The position numbers were made by a program, and so were the translations under genes. From the NCBI GenBank assembly GCA_913777615.1, contig CAJYTK010000022.1, forward strand, positions 1 through 64,000: a DNA stretch of 64,000 bases, in the 5' to 3' direction. Source of the stretch: an uncultured Agrobacterium sp. (lineage in GTDB: Bacteria > Pseudomonadota > Alphaproteobacteria > Rhizobiales > Rhizobiaceae). Positions 27,086 through 37,098 of the stretch are shown here, in pieces (the stretch's first letter is position 1; every line of letters begins with the position of its first letter). The notes below the pieces were generated by a model that saw nothing but the letters and a program-made list of their open reading frames with translations, made no database searches and was not told the DNA's origin.

Positions 27086-30000
27086 GTGAGCAGGAAGATG
27101 AGCGGATTGCGATCGAATTCCCGAGGACAGAATGACAGATCGTCGCTGGACGCGCTCAATCGCACCATCGAAGGTCTGGAAGCACGGCTGGAAGATCTGC
27201 TGGGTGGCCAGGCCGAGAGAACCCGTCGCGAACAGCCAACCGAACGCCTTGCCGAGCGCCCGCCCCTAGCCTCGCGCACGCCGCGCCAGCCAGAACATCG
27301 CCGCTTCGACCCGGTGGATGAAATCCGCAGGCGTCAGCAGGCGCTCGATGACCGCTGGGAGCGGGAGGAATTTGAGGCGCCTCGCTCCACCCGCAGCATG
27401 GTGCAACCTGAGCAGCGCCGCTACGACGAGCAGGACTATCGCGCCTCTACCGCCATTCCCGCCTATCGGGACCGTCCCGCCCCGCAGATGGAAACCTCCC
27501 GCGTGGAGCGTTCTCGGTCAACACGTGCGCCCGCTTCCGCGCCATCCTACGCATCCCCACCCCATGATGGCCAAGGCGACGCGGCACTGCGCGAAGTCGC
27601 CGAAGCGCTGGTCAATCTGCGGCAGGAATTGAAGAACGAGATTTCTCAGGGGGTCTCCCGGGAAATGCAGGTGCTGCGCACCGAGTTGCGCAACATCCGT
27701 TCTTTTGCGGAAAACCAGGACTTCGCCGAAGACATCCGCGACGACGTCGCCCGGCTTGCCGCAAGCATCAATCGTCTTGGCCACAGCACCGGACCGGATG
27801 CGCAAGCTCTGCGGTCCGAGTTTGAAGAGCTGCGTGCGCTGGTAGAGCAAATGGCTCGCCAGGACAGCATGCAAAAGATGGAACGTCGCTGGGACGAGGT
27901 CGAAGATACCTTGCGCAGCTTCGATACCGCTCCGCTCAAAGAAGAGATCGTTGCACTCGCCTATCGGCTCGACGACATCAAGAGCGAGATCGGCAATGCA
28001 CATGGCAGTCCGGCCATTCGCGCGCTCGAAGACAAGCTCATCACGATTGCCGGCTTCGTCGAGCAACTGGGCCGCCGCATCCAGCCGAACGAAGAGGTCT
28101 TTTCCGAACACTTCTCCGATCTCGACCAGCGTCTGGACGAGATCAGCCGTGCCATCGCCGCCACCAACAATCGTGCGTCCCACGCCGTCGACACTGCGGT
28201 GGCGGAGCGTCTGGAAGAGCGTCTCACCGGTCTGTCGCGCCAACTCGACCAGTTGAAAGATATATCCGAGCGCAAGGACAAGCCATCGGAAGCACTAACC
28301 GGCCGCCTGGACGCGCTTGCGAGCCGCATCGAGGAACTGGCATCGGACCGGCACATTTCGAAACTGGACGAAAGGCTGGATCAGCTTTCCGCCTATCTGG
28401 AGCAGTCACAGCGCACGCCCGTCCAGCCGGAACTCACATCTTTCCTCACCGATATTTCCAAGAAGATCGATCTTCTTGGAAATGGCGCTGTCAACGACAA
28501 GCTGGCCGAGCGGCTGGACAAGATCGCACGACGCATCGAGGATATCGACGCACGTCCGGCATCGGGCAAGACCGCAGCTTACGATTCCGCATTCCTTCGC
28601 CTGGAAGAGCGTCTCGGCAAGATCGCCGCCAAGCTCGACGAAACCTCCCGCTCGAGCAATACTGATCCCGACGCGATTGCCAGCCTGGAAAGCCATATCG
28701 CCAATCTGTCCTCGATGCTGAACGAGCAGAGCCACATTCAACCCGTCGGCTTGCCGCCGGAGTTTGATGCTCGCATGAGCGCGATCGAAGACTATATGGC
28801 GTCCAACGACGAATACATTATCGAGGCCGCACGTCAGGCGGCAGAAGCGGTACTGGAGGCGCATACGCGCAACAATCTGGCCCAGACGGCAAGCCCTGCC
28901 GACATGGTCCTGCTTTCGGAACTTGCCAACGACCTGCGCAAGCTGGAGGGCCTGAGCCGCAATACAGACGAGCGTACGCACCGCACTTTTGAAGCTCTGC
29001 ACGAAACGTTGCTGCAGATAGCCAGCCGCCTCGATGTGCTGGATCAGCGCCACACGCAGGGGCAAGGGCCCGAGCACAGCAAACGTGTGCTTGCTCGAGA
29101 GCCTGAGTTCGCCCCTGCACAAGAAGAAGATGCAGCTGCCGAGAGCATTCGCATGCCCTTTGCCAGCTTTCATGAGGAGAGCCTGGATTCGCTAGCCTAC
29201 GCGCAGGTTTCGTCGGCCCTCACGCCCCAGTATGCCAGCAACGGCGCTCTGCCGCCACTGGCCGTCAGCGAGCCGGAAGCGCAGGAAAAACGCGGCCTGC
29301 TCGCCAGCCTGACGCGCCGCTTCAAGTCCAGCGCCGCCAAGACCGATAAAGACGCGTCCGCTGCAACGGCGCGCACAACGGTGAACCCGGCGCCTGCGCT
29401 GGATCCGATCGACACCCTTTCGTCCGAGGACGACAACGAGCTTCTGGAGCCAGGCTCCGGCGCGCCGGATGTCAAAAAAATCCTCGAGCGTGTTCGAGCC
29501 AGCCAGAACGCAGCACGCGCAGGTGAGACGGATGGCGACAGCCGCGCCGATTTCATCGCCGCTGCACGCCGCGCGGCACAGGCTGCCGCACTGGAGACCA
29601 TGCCTGAAAGAGCAACGGGCTCGGGAGTTGCAAGACATGGCCGCAGCGCCGAGAACGGCTCCATGCTGGCGCGTTATCGCCGCCCGCTGCTGCTTGGCAT
29701 CGGCGCCATTCTTCTGGCAATGATGGCCATGCCGATGGTGAAGTCGCTTGTCGGTACCGAGACGCCGCCAGCTCAACGGATTACCACAGGCGCGAGCGCT
29801 GACAGCAGCCAACCCAATCTCGCACCGATGCAACTGCCAGCAATGGGCGATCAGGCCGTCACACTTCCGTCCACCGACAAGGTCGATCCAACAGAGCAGG
29901 CACAGGCCGACCGTATGCAGGCCGCGGCCGATAGTAAGGGCAACGTGATCGATACGCGCACGATCGGCGGCGCGCCCCTTCCGGAAGACGAACCCTCCCT

Positions 30001-30988
30001 GAATGTTCCTCCGCCAGGCGCCGGTTCCAGCCTCGTCGAGCAGGCCGAGCCTGAGACCAAGCCCGAAGACATCATTCGTAATGCCGAGATTGATCAGCCG
30101 ACAGCCCCGGCGCAAAGCACGGCAGAGACCATTGCCGTGCCCTCCGGCATCACGCCTGCCTCCCTTTCAGAAGCGGCAGGCAGAGGCGACCCGCTGGCGC
30201 TCTTTGAAGTCGCTGTGCGCTATACCGACGGTAACGGTGTTCAGGCCGATCGTGCCGAAGCCGCCAAGTGGTACAAGCTCGCGGCTGATCGCGGCTTCGC
30301 ACCGGCTCAGTATCGTCTTGGCAACATGTACGAAAAGGCAAATGGCGTCGAACGCAATCTGCCGGAAGCCAAGCGCTATTATGAGATGGCGGCTCGTCAG
30401 GGCAATGCAGGCGCGATGCACAACCTTGCCGTTCTTCTGACCTCCGACGTGGCAGGCCAACCGGATTACAAGGCCGCGGCTGACTGGTTCATCAAGGCCT
30501 CCGATCTCGGCGTGCGCGACAGCCAGTTCAACCTCGCCATTCTTTATGCGCGCGGCAGCGGTGTCCCGCAAAGCCTGGAAGACTCGTATAAGTGGTTTGC
30601 CATTGCAGCCCGCGATGGTGACGCCGACGCAGCTCAGAAGCGCGAAGATGTCGCAAAGGCGATGAAGCCGGAACAGCTTGCCAGCGCAAAGGCGAAGGTC
30701 GAGGCGTGGAAGGTCACGCCGCTCGACGAAGAGGCGAATTCCGTCAACGTCCCCGACGAATGGACCAGTGCCGGCGGTGTGAAGACTTCTTCGGTCGACA
30801 TGGAGAAGGCGATCCGCAACATTCAGGCCATTCTCAACAATAACGGCTTCAAGGCAGGCCCGCCGGATGGCAAGCTTGGCAAGACGACGGTCGCGGCCAT
30901 CCGCGAATTCCAGAAGTCCGTCGGCCAGACGCCGGACGGTCGCATCACCGACGAACTGGTGACGGCCCTCCTGGCCCGCAACAAGTAA
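27086..30988 (+). CDS. podJ: PodJ-like polar organelle protein (coiled coil, TM, Sel1 repeats, PG-binding)
   Basis: 1300 residues from a GTG at 27086 with GGAAAA upstream; an ATG four codons later (MSGLRSN) has AGGA too close and is the alternative. Residues 1-~700 are cytoplasmic, charged and largely coiled coil (LDALNRTIEGLEARLEDLLG and many similar heptads). One membrane helix lies near 866-886 (PLLLGIGAILLAMMAMPMV). A periplasmic linker follows, then Sel1/TPR-like repeats at about 1027-1185 (YTDGNGVQADRAEAAKWYKLAADRG, AQYRLGNMYEKANGVERN) and a C-terminal peptidoglycan-binding domain at about 1238-1300. This order matches PodJ of Caulobacter and Agrobacterium, which marks the cell pole and directs polar growth or division. 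A terminator follows at once. Confidence 0.8.
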   Translation: MSRKMSGLRSNSRGQNDRSSLDALNRTIEGLEARLEDLLGGQAERTRREQPTERLAERPPLASRTPRQPEHRRFDPVDEIRRRQQALDDRWEREEFEAPRSTRSMVQPEQRRYDEQDYRASTAIPAYRDRPAPQMETSRVERSRSTRAPASAPSYASPPHDGQGDAALREVAEALVNLRQELKNEISQGVSREMQVLRTELRNIRSFAENQDFAEDIRDDVARLAASINRLGHSTGPDAQALRSEFEELRALVEQMARQDSMQKMERRWDEVEDTLRSFDTAPLKEEIVALAYRLDDIKSEIGNAHGSPAIRALEDKLITIAGFVEQLGRRIQPNEEVFSEHFSDLDQRLDEISRAIAATNNRASHAVDTAVAERLEERLTGLSRQLDQLKDISERKDKPSEALTGRLDALASRIEELASDRHISKLDERLDQLSAYLEQSQRTPVQPELTSFLTDISKKIDLLGNGAVNDKLAERLDKIARRIEDIDARPASGKTAAYDSAFLRLEERLGKIAAKLDETSRSSNTDPDAIASLESHIANLSSMLNEQSHIQPVGLPPEFDARMSAIEDYMASNDEYIIEAARQAAEAVLEAHTRNNLAQTASPADMVLLSELANDLRKLEGLSRNTDERTHRTFEALHETLLQIASRLDVLDQRHTQGQGPEHSKRVLAREPEFAPAQEEDAAAESIRMPFASFHEESLDSLAYAQVSSALTPQYASNGALPPLAVSEPEAQEKRGLLASLTRRFKSSAAKTDKDASAATARTTVNPAPALDPIDTLSSEDDNELLEPGSGAPDVKKILERVRASQNAARAGETDGDSRADFIAAARRAAQAAALETMPERATGSGVARHGRSAENGSMLARYRRPLLLGIGAILLAMMAMPMVKSLVGTETPPAQRITTGASADSSQPNLAPMQLPAMGDQAVTLPSTDKVDPTEQAQADRMQAAADSKGNVIDTRTIGGAPLPEDEPSLNVPPPGAGSSLVEQAEPETKPEDIIRNAEIDQPTAPAQSTAETIAVPSGITPASLSEAAGRGDPLALFEVAVRYTDGNGVQADRAEAAKWYKLAADRGFAPAQYRLGNMYEKANGVERNLPEAKRYYEMAARQGNAGAMHNLAVLLTSDVAGQPDYKAAADWFIKASDLGVRDSQFNLAILYARGSGVPQSLEDSYKWFAIAARDGDADAAQKREDVAKAMKPEQLASAKAKVEAWKVTPLDEEANSVNVPDEWTSAGGVKTSSVDMEKAIRNIQAILNNNGFKAGPPDGKLGKTTVAAIREFQKSVGQTPDGRITDELVTALLARNK

Positions 30989-31013
30989 CTAACCTCTGGC
31001 GCCCATCAAAAAA

Positions 31014-31052
31014 GGCCTGGAACGACATCTTCGTTCCGGGCCTTCGTTCTTT
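31014..31052 (+). terminator. Rho-independent terminator of podJ
   Basis: GGCC-T-GGAACGA (31014-31025) pairs with TCGTTCC-G-GGCC (31031-31042), flanked by an A run before and TTCGTTCTTTT after, 26 bases beyond the stop. Confidence 0.85.
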
Positions 31053-31214
31053 TCAAATTATCAACGTATTTGCCGTTGAATGATTGACAGGTCGTGGCCT
31101 GCCGGGCATGACGAACGAGGGGCTCAAAGCCCTCTTTCAGACAGAAATTCGAAATGGCGGACAGGTGGCCTTGCGCGCACCGGGCCGCCCGGAACTATTG
31201 CCCGAGGTCCGATT

Positions 31215-32141
31215 GTGACTGTCTACCTGCCCATTGCGGAATTGTCGGTGAATATCTTCATCATCCTCGGCATGGGCGCTGCTGTCGGCTTTTTATCCGG
31301 CATGTTCGGGGTCGGCGGCGGGTTTCTCATCACGCCTCTGCTGATTTTCTACAACATACCCCCGGTTGTCGCCGTCGCAACGGGCGCAAACCAAGTCGTG
31401 GCGTCCTCCGTGTCCGGCTCGATTACCCATTTTCGTCGTGGCACACTGGATGTGAAGCTCGGCTTCATGCTTCTGATCGGCGGCCTATGCGGCGCCACTA
31501 TCGGCGTCTGGCTTTTCACGCTTTTACGCAGCATCGGTCAGCTCGATCTGATCATTTCGCTCCTTTACGTCATTCTTCTTTCCACCGTCGGCGGATTGAT
31601 GCTGAAGGAGAGCATTTCCGCCATCCGCCGCACGGCACGCAATGAGACGATTCCGCTGCGCCGTCCCGGCCATCACAACTGGGTCCATCGTCTGCCGTTA
31701 AAGATGCGCTTCAAGAAATCGAAGCTCTATCTCAGCGTCATTCCCATCATCGCACTTGGCTTCGGTATTGGTATTCTCACCTCCGTCATGGGCGTCGGCG
31801 GCGGCTTTATCATGGTACCTGCCATGATCTATCTGTTGCGCATTCCGACCAACGTCGTCGTCGGAACCTCGCTGTTTCAGATCATATTCGTCACGGCCTA
31901 CACGACCATCGTGCAAGCGGCGACCAACTATTCCGTCGATATCGTTCTGGCGTTCATCCTGATGCTGGCTGGCGTCGTCGGCGCGCAATATGGCGTGCGC
32001 GTCGGCCAGAAACTGCGCGGCGAACAGCTTCGCGCTTTGCTGGCGCTTTTGGTTCTAGCGGTCGGCATCCGTCTTGCGATCGGCCTCGTATTGCACCCCG
32101 ACGATCTTTTTTCCGTCGCGTCGGGGGGGCTCGGCTATTGA
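31215..32141 (+). CDS. Sulfite exporter TauE/SafE family permease
   Basis: 308 residues from a GTG at 31215 with GAGG seven bases upstream. The frame is open from 31080, but those 45 residues are hydrophilic and atypical. About eight membrane helices are arranged as two repeats, each with the family glycine motif GVGGGF (GMFGVGGGFLITPLL and VMGVGGGFIMVPAMIY). Relatives export sulfite, sulfoacetate or other organosulfonates. It overlaps the next gene by four bases, and the two are a conserved alphaproteobacterial pair. Confidence 0.9.
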   Translation: MTVYLPIAELSVNIFIILGMGAAVGFLSGMFGVGGGFLITPLLIFYNIPPVVAVATGANQVVASSVSGSITHFRRGTLDVKLGFMLLIGGLCGATIGVWLFTLLRSIGQLDLIISLLYVILLSTVGGLMLKESISAIRRTARNETIPLRRPGHHNWVHRLPLKMRFKKSKLYLSVIPIIALGFGIGILTSVMGVGGGFIMVPAMIYLLRIPTNVVVGTSLFQIIFVTAYTTIVQAATNYSVDIVLAFILMLAGVVGAQYGVRVGQKLRGEQLRALLALLVLAVGIRLAIGLVLHPDDLFSVASGGLGY

Positions 32142-32959
32142 TCCGCGCCGCTCTTTTCGCATCACTCCTGATTTTCTGCGTCGGCACCGCGCTGGCGCAG
32201 ACGCCGCCGCTTGCGGTATCTCCCGACGCTCAAGGCAAGTCACGGACGCTCCAGGAAAATATCGAGATCGGCGCTTCGACCTCGGAAATCTCGATTGCAT
32301 CGGATTTTCGCGGTGCTGATTTCACGATGTTCGGCGCGCTCAACAACGCCGATCAGTTGCTGCTCGCCATCGGCCAGTATGACATTGTGGTGACGCTGGA
32401 AGGTCCGAACGAATATACGACGGTCCGCAAGAAGAGCCGCGTGGCGGGCATCTGGATCAATACCAGCGCTATCACTTTCGCACCGCTGCCTGAATCCTAT
32501 TCCATGGCCAGCACCCGCAACATCAACGACATCGCCTCGCCCGGCACATTGAAGGCGATGGGCCTGGGTGTCGAGCATCTTCCGCTGAACAGTGCGGTGT
32601 TTTCCGGCGTGCCGGATAATGTCTATGATTTTCAGGAAGCCTTTCGCCGCCTGAAGCTTTCCAGCGGCATCTATCGCAACGACACGACGGGTGTGCGACT
32701 TGAACGCACCGGGCTCTTCTGGGCAACGCTGCGTCTACCCGCCAATGTGCCGAATGGCGTCCACACTGCCAGAGCCTATCTGTTCAAGAGTGGCATGCCG
32801 GTTGCCCAACGCGAGCTCAAGCTGCGCGTGGTAAAAACCGGCATGGAGCAGGCGATCACCAATGCCGCGCATCAGACACCGGTCGTCTATGGTATTCTCT
32901 GTGTGCTGATCGCCGTGATTACCGGCTGGGGCGCGAGCCTGCTGTTTCGCCGCGACTGA
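32138..32959 (+). CDS. TIGR02186 family transmembrane protein
   Basis: 273 residues starting at a TTG that overlaps the preceding stop (TTGA). A signal peptide (ALFASLLIFCVGTALA) leads to a beta-rich exported domain (ENIEIGASTSEISIASDFRGADFTMFGAL...), and one C-terminal membrane helix (VVYGILCVLIAVITGWGASLLF) anchors it with a short RRD tail. This is the alphaproteobacterial TIGR02186 family, always near TauE/SafE permeases. The function is unknown; it is perhaps a periplasmic accessory of the transporter. Confidence 0.85.
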   Translation: MIRAALFASLLIFCVGTALAQTPPLAVSPDAQGKSRTLQENIEIGASTSEISIASDFRGADFTMFGALNNADQLLLAIGQYDIVVTLEGPNEYTTVRKKSRVAGIWINTSAITFAPLPESYSMASTRNINDIASPGTLKAMGLGVEHLPLNSAVFSGVPDNVYDFQEAFRRLKLSSGIYRNDTTGVRLERTGLFWATLRLPANVPNGVHTARAYLFKSGMPVAQRELKLRVVKTGMEQAITNAAHQTPVVYGILCVLIAVITGWGASLLFRRD

Positions 32960-32967
32960 GCTATCTC

Positions 32968-33702
32968 TCAGCCCAGCAAGCTTCCGAAACGCACGGAATA
33001 AATCCGGTCACGTCCCATCAGATGGGCAATCAGGTCCGCGTGGTCAAAGAGGCCGCGCATGGCCTTATGGCGCAGATCCAGCCCGCCGCTCATGACACCG
33101 AATGCAGGCATCAGCAGGCGCGTGCCATCGGTTGCGAAACAGGGGCGACGCACGGTCTTGTCGCGGCGGCGGACCGTGGCTGATGGATGCAGATGCCCGG
33201 CAATCTCGCCGATCGTGTCTGTACTTTTCAGCTTCGGCTCATGGCGGAAGACGAGGTTGGCGTAAAACATTTCATCGACGGACGAGCCGGGCAAATCCAC
33301 GGTTCCATCTGGATCGTGGTTGCCATTGATCCAGATCCATTCGCGACCTCGTGCCATCTCCTTGATGATGTCGCGCAGCGGCAACGGCAGATGTTCTGAT
33401 CCCTTGCGATCATGGAAATTGTCGCCAAGACTGACAACGATCTTCGGATCGTAGCGAGAAATCAGCGAGGCAAAAATCTTCAGCGTCGCAATCGTATCAT
33501 AGGGCGGCAGCATCATGCCGCGCCGCGCAAAGGCCGCACCCTTTTCCAGATGCAAATCGGAGACAACGAGCAGCGACAGATCGGGCATGTAGAGCCCGCC
33601 CAGCGGATCGCAAAGTGCGGCAACGCCGTTGATGGCGGTTACGGCACCAGAGCATTCAAAGCCGGTGGACAATTTTTCGCTCAAGGCAAGGCGGCTCAGC
33701 AC
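32968..33702 (-). CDS. pdeM: Ligase-associated DNA damage response endonuclease PdeM
   Basis: 244 residues, a calcineurin-like phosphoesterase. Metal motifs in order are VVSDLHLEKG (D-x-H), VSLGDNFHD (GD), INGNHD (GNHD), AGHLHPS and the final MPAFGVMSGG. PdeM proteins are found with the Lhr-like helicase, a dedicated ATP-dependent ligase and an MBL-fold exonuclease in a bacterial DNA repair set. Only the helicase is beside it here. The apparent start is GTG at 33702 with a weak site. Confidence 0.9.
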   Translation of the reverse strand: MLSRLALSEKLSTGFECSGAVTAINGVAALCDPLGGLYMPDLSLLVVSDLHLEKGAAFARRGMMLPPYDTIATLKIFASLISRYDPKIVVSLGDNFHDRKGSEHLPLPLRDIIKEMARGREWIWINGNHDPDGTVDLPGSSVDEMFYANLVFRHEPKLKSTDTIGEIAGHLHPSATVRRRDKTVRRPCFATDGTRLLMPAFGVMSGGLDLRHKAMRGLFDHADLIAHLMGRDRIYSVRFGSLLG

Positions 33703-33786
33703 GTCTTTTCGAATTCCCTGAGAGCAAGCTCTTTGCTCTACTTTCTTGTTTCAACGCATTGTCTGGCGCGGCCTTTAGAGCGAACC

Positions 33787-36306
33787 CTACGCCATAGCCT
33801 CGGCGATCAGCTCGTCGGCGGCTTCGGCCAGCACATCGTCCTGCGCCTGCCCCACGACCGTCTCGCGGCCGATTTCCAGCATGACCGGAACGGCAAGAGG
33901 CGAAACATGGTCGAGCGCACGGTGATGCGTATGGCCTTTGATTCGCCTTAGCATATCGCCAAGTCGGGCAATGTCCAAAAGTCCTGCCGACGCATCGCGT
34001 CTGGTCGCTTCCAGCAGAATGTGGTCCGGCTCATGGCTGCGAAGAACGTCATAAATAAGATCGGCTGAGACGGTGACCTGCCGCCCGGTCTTTTCCTTGC
34101 CGGGATGACGGCGCTCGATAAGGCCTGCGATCACAGCGCAATTGCGGAAGGTGCGTTTCAGAAGGTAGGATTCGTCCAGCCAGGCTTCGAGGTCGTCACC
34201 CAGCATGTCCTCGTCCAAAAGATTGGCAAGAGACAGCCGGCGCGATTGCAGGCGCTGACCCATATCCTCCATCGCCCAGACGGCGAGCGAGTAATCGGTG
34301 GCGACAAAGCCCATGGGCTTCGCACCTGCACGCTCCAGCCTGCGGGTCAAAAGCATACCAAGCGTCTGATGCGCCAGTCGCCCCTCGAAGGGGTACATCA
34401 CCATGAAGAAGCGCTTGCGAAACGGAAAGGTCTCGACAAGCAGCTCGTCGCGCTTGGGAATGATTGACTTTTCCTTCTGGATCGCCAGCCAGTCGCGCAC
34501 CTGATCGGGCAGCGCGTGCCAGCGAGTGGGATCGGCCAACATGGAACGCACCTGGTCTGCGAGATAGGTGGAGAGCGGAAACTTGCCCCCAGCATAGGAA
34601 GGGATTTTCGGGTCCATCGAGAAAGCCTGGCTGACCAGGCATTCATTCTCGCGAATGCCCTCAAAGCGCAGCACCTTTCCGGCAAACAGGAAGGTATCGC
34701 CCTGGACAAGTTGCTCGAGGAAATGCTCTTCCACCTTACCCAACGACATGCCGCCGCGCCCCACGGTGCCCTTGGCGTTGCGCTTGACCATGCGGACGTT
34801 CAGTTCCGCCGCCTCGACAATCGTGCCGAGGTTGAGGCGATATTGCTGCGCGACCTGCGGATTGGAGACGCGCCAGCGCCCATCCTTCATCTGGCGGATG
34901 CGGGCATAGCGTTCATAGGTGCGCAGTGCATAGCCCCCGGTCGCGGTGAAATCGACCACACGGTCGAACATCTCACGCGATAGATCGACATAGGGCGAAG
35001 CGCTTGTGACTTCGCGGTACAGCTCGTCCGCATCGAAAGGTTCGGCGCAGGCCATGCCCAGCACATGCTGCGCCAACACATCCAGAGCGCCTTCGGCAAT
35101 CGGTGGCGTATCCTGCGCGCCGATGTAGTTGGCATCGAGTGCCGCGCGGCACTCCATCACCTCGAAACGATTGGCAGGCACGAGGATCGCCTTCGATGGC
35201 TCGTCCATGCGGTGGTTTGCGCGGCCGATACGCTGTGCCAGGCGGCTTGCGCCCTTCGGCGCGCCGACATGCACGACGAGATCGACATCGCCCCAGTCGA
35301 TCCCGAGGTCGAGTGTGGAGGTGGCGACAACAGCGCGAAGCTTGTTGTCGGCCATGGCCTGCTCCACCTTGCGGCGCTGCCCGGCATCCAGCGAGCCGTG
35401 ATGCAGCGCAATCGGCAGATTGTCGTCGTTGATGGCCCAGAGTTCCTGGAAAATGCGCTCGGCCTGCGAGCGGGTATTGACGAAAACCAGCGTCGTTTGA
35501 TGGTCTTTGATCTCAGGGTATAAATCCTGCATGGCGTAGCGCGCCGAATGGCCGGACCAGGGAATGCGCTCTTCCGTCTGCAGGATGGCGATATTCGGCT
35601 TCGCGCCGCCATCGACTGTGATCAGCCCTGCCGGCGGTTCACCCTCGACTTGCGGAGCCAGATAGCGCTGCAAATCCATTGGGTCTGCAACCGTTGCAGA
35701 CAGTCCGATGGCGCGCACGGCAGGCGCATGGCGGCGGATACGGGCGAGCGCCAGCGAAAGGAGATGGCCGCGCTTGGACGTGACGAGCGAATGCAGCTCG
35801 TCCAGCACCACATATTTCAAATCCTTGAAGAAGCGCTCGGCTTCCTTGTTGGCAAGCAGCAGCGAGACCTGTTCCGGAGTCGTCAGCAGAATATCCGGTG
35901 GTTTAAGCTTCTGTCGCTGGCGCTTTCCCTGCGGCGTGTCGCCGGTGCGAGTTTCGACCGTAATCGGAAGGCCCATCTCCGAGACCGGCTTCATCAGGTT
36001 GCGCTCGATATCGACAGCCAGTGCCTTGAGCGGCGAGATGTAGAGCGTGTGAACGCCGATGAAGGCAGAACCCGGCGGCACCTTGCCGCGCTCGGCCAGA
36101 TCGGTCAGCGATGCCATAAAACCGCCCAGCGTCTTGCCCGCACCAGTTGGCGCAATCAGCAACATGTTCTCGCCAGCACGCGCGCGGGCAGACAGTTCCA
36201 GCTGATGCGCACGCGGGCTCCAGCCCTTTTCCGCAAACCATTTCTGGAACGGCAGAGGCAGTGTCCCGGCACTTTCTGCCAAGATGGGCGGATCGACGTG
36301 TTTCAC
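33787..36306 (-). CDS. Ligase-associated DNA damage response DEXH-box helicase (Lhr type)
   Basis: 839 residues from a GTG. SF2 helicase motifs: I APTGAGKTLGGF (residues ~46-57), Ia HTLYISPLKALAVD, II LDELHSL (DELH), III GLSATVADP, IV TLVFVNTRSQAE, V VVATSTLDLGIDWGDVDLVVHVG, VI QRIGRANHRMD. These are followed by the winged helix and long C-terminal Lhr domains. It probably translocates 3'-5' on single-stranded DNA and works with PdeM, encoded 84 bases downstream, in damage repair. All motifs are intact. The ligase and exonuclease partners are outside the window. Confidence 0.92.
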   Translation of the reverse strand: MKHVDPPILAESAGTLPLPFQKWFAEKGWSPRAHQLELSARARAGENMLLIAPTGAGKTLGGFMASLTDLAERGKVPPGSAFIGVHTLYISPLKALAVDIERNLMKPVSEMGLPITVETRTGDTPQGKRQRQKLKPPDILLTTPEQVSLLLANKEAERFFKDLKYVVLDELHSLVTSKRGHLLSLALARIRRHAPAVRAIGLSATVADPMDLQRYLAPQVEGEPPAGLITVDGGAKPNIAILQTEERIPWSGHSARYAMQDLYPEIKDHQTTLVFVNTRSQAERIFQELWAINDDNLPIALHHGSLDAGQRRKVEQAMADNKLRAVVATSTLDLGIDWGDVDLVVHVGAPKGASRLAQRIGRANHRMDEPSKAILVPANRFEVMECRAALDANYIGAQDTPPIAEGALDVLAQHVLGMACAEPFDADELYREVTSASPYVDLSREMFDRVVDFTATGGYALRTYERYARIRQMKDGRWRVSNPQVAQQYRLNLGTIVEAAELNVRMVKRNAKGTVGRGGMSLGKVEEHFLEQLVQGDTFLFAGKVLRFEGIRENECLVSQAFSMDPKIPSYAGGKFPLSTYLADQVRSMLADPTRWHALPDQVRDWLAIQKEKSIIPKRDELLVETFPFRKRFFMVMYPFEGRLAHQTLGMLLTRRLERAGAKPMGFVATDYSLAVWAMEDMGQRLQSRRLSLANLLDEDMLGDDLEAWLDESYLLKRTFRNCAVIAGLIERRHPGKEKTGRQVTVSADLIYDVLRSHEPDHILLEATRRDASAGLLDIARLGDMLRRIKGHTHHRALDHVSPLAVPVMLEIGRETVVGQAQDDVLAEAADELIAEAMA

Positions 36307-36396
36307 ACCTCTAAAGTAGTGAAAATCTTTTGAAAAAGAAGAGGCTGCGGAGCATGCGCGTGATCACGACCTGACCCGCACCATCACGTACGACCG

Positions 36397-37038
36397 CTAC
36401 ATGGCTATATAGCGGTCGTTTCTGTGGTTGATGGCAATCACCAGGTTCATCACCAGCGCGCCGAGGACAGAGCAAAGGATGATCAAGGGTATGGCAACGA
36501 AAAAGGAGACGAACAGCACGGTGCAATCGAAAGCAAGCTGAGTAAGGCCTGCGCGGATGCCAAAGCGATCTTGAATATACAGCGCCAGAATACCGAACCC
36601 GCCAAGGCTGGCGCGATGGCGGAAGAGCGCCAGCATGCCCGCAGCAACCGTCAATCCCCCGAAAGTGGCGGCGACCACCGGATGGACATTCTGCAAGACG
36701 ATGAGATGGGGCAGATATTCGGACAGTAGCGCGGTCAGCCCCACGGCGCAGAAGGTCTTGATCGTGAAGGCAAGCCCCAGACGGCGGAGCGCCAAATAAT
36801 AGAAGGGCAGATTCGCAAGGAAGAAGATCAGGCCGAAGCTTACCCCTGTTACATAATGGAGAAGAAAGGCGACGCCTACCACGCCACCGGTCAGCAATCC
36901 GCCGCCAGACAGAAGCACAACGCCGAGCGAGATCAGCATGCTGCCGGCAATCACCGCCAGCGCATCCTCCAGAAGAGAATGTTGCGCGGACGTCGATGTC
37001 CAGAATCTCGAAAGCTTGCGCTCTGCAATGTCGCTCAT
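36397..37038 (-). CDS. YitT family membrane protein (copy 1)
   Basis: 213 residues from ATG 37038, with GGGGGT six bases up; an in-frame GTG is two codons earlier. About five or six membrane helices are seen, with the family's conserved GGLLTGGVVGVAFLLHYVTGVSFGLIFFLANLPFYYLALRR block and GGFGILALYIQDRFGIRAG. YitT proteins are poorly understood inner-membrane proteins. It is clearly paralogous to the gene just upstream (37099-37737); the two form a tandem duplication on the same strand. Confidence 0.85.
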   Translation of the reverse strand: MSDIAERKLSRFWTSTSAQHSLLEDALAVIAGSMLISLGVVLLSGGGLLTGGVVGVAFLLHYVTGVSFGLIFFLANLPFYYLALRRLGLAFTIKTFCAVGLTALLSEYLPHLIVLQNVHPVVAATFGGLTVAAGMLALFRHRASLGGFGILALYIQDRFGIRAGLTQLAFDCTVLFVSFFVAIPLIILCSVLGALVMNLVIAINHRNDRYIAM

Positions 37039-37098
37039 GCTCACCCCCGGAAACGCGTGTCACTCGTCTTTGCGCCGGAAGCCACCAAAATTCAAGCG

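Noticed and set aside
31080..31214. Upstream start for the TauE/SafE permease
   Set aside because: The extra 45 residues are hydrophilic and unlike the family N-terminus, while the GTG at 31215 has a GAGG site at the right distance.
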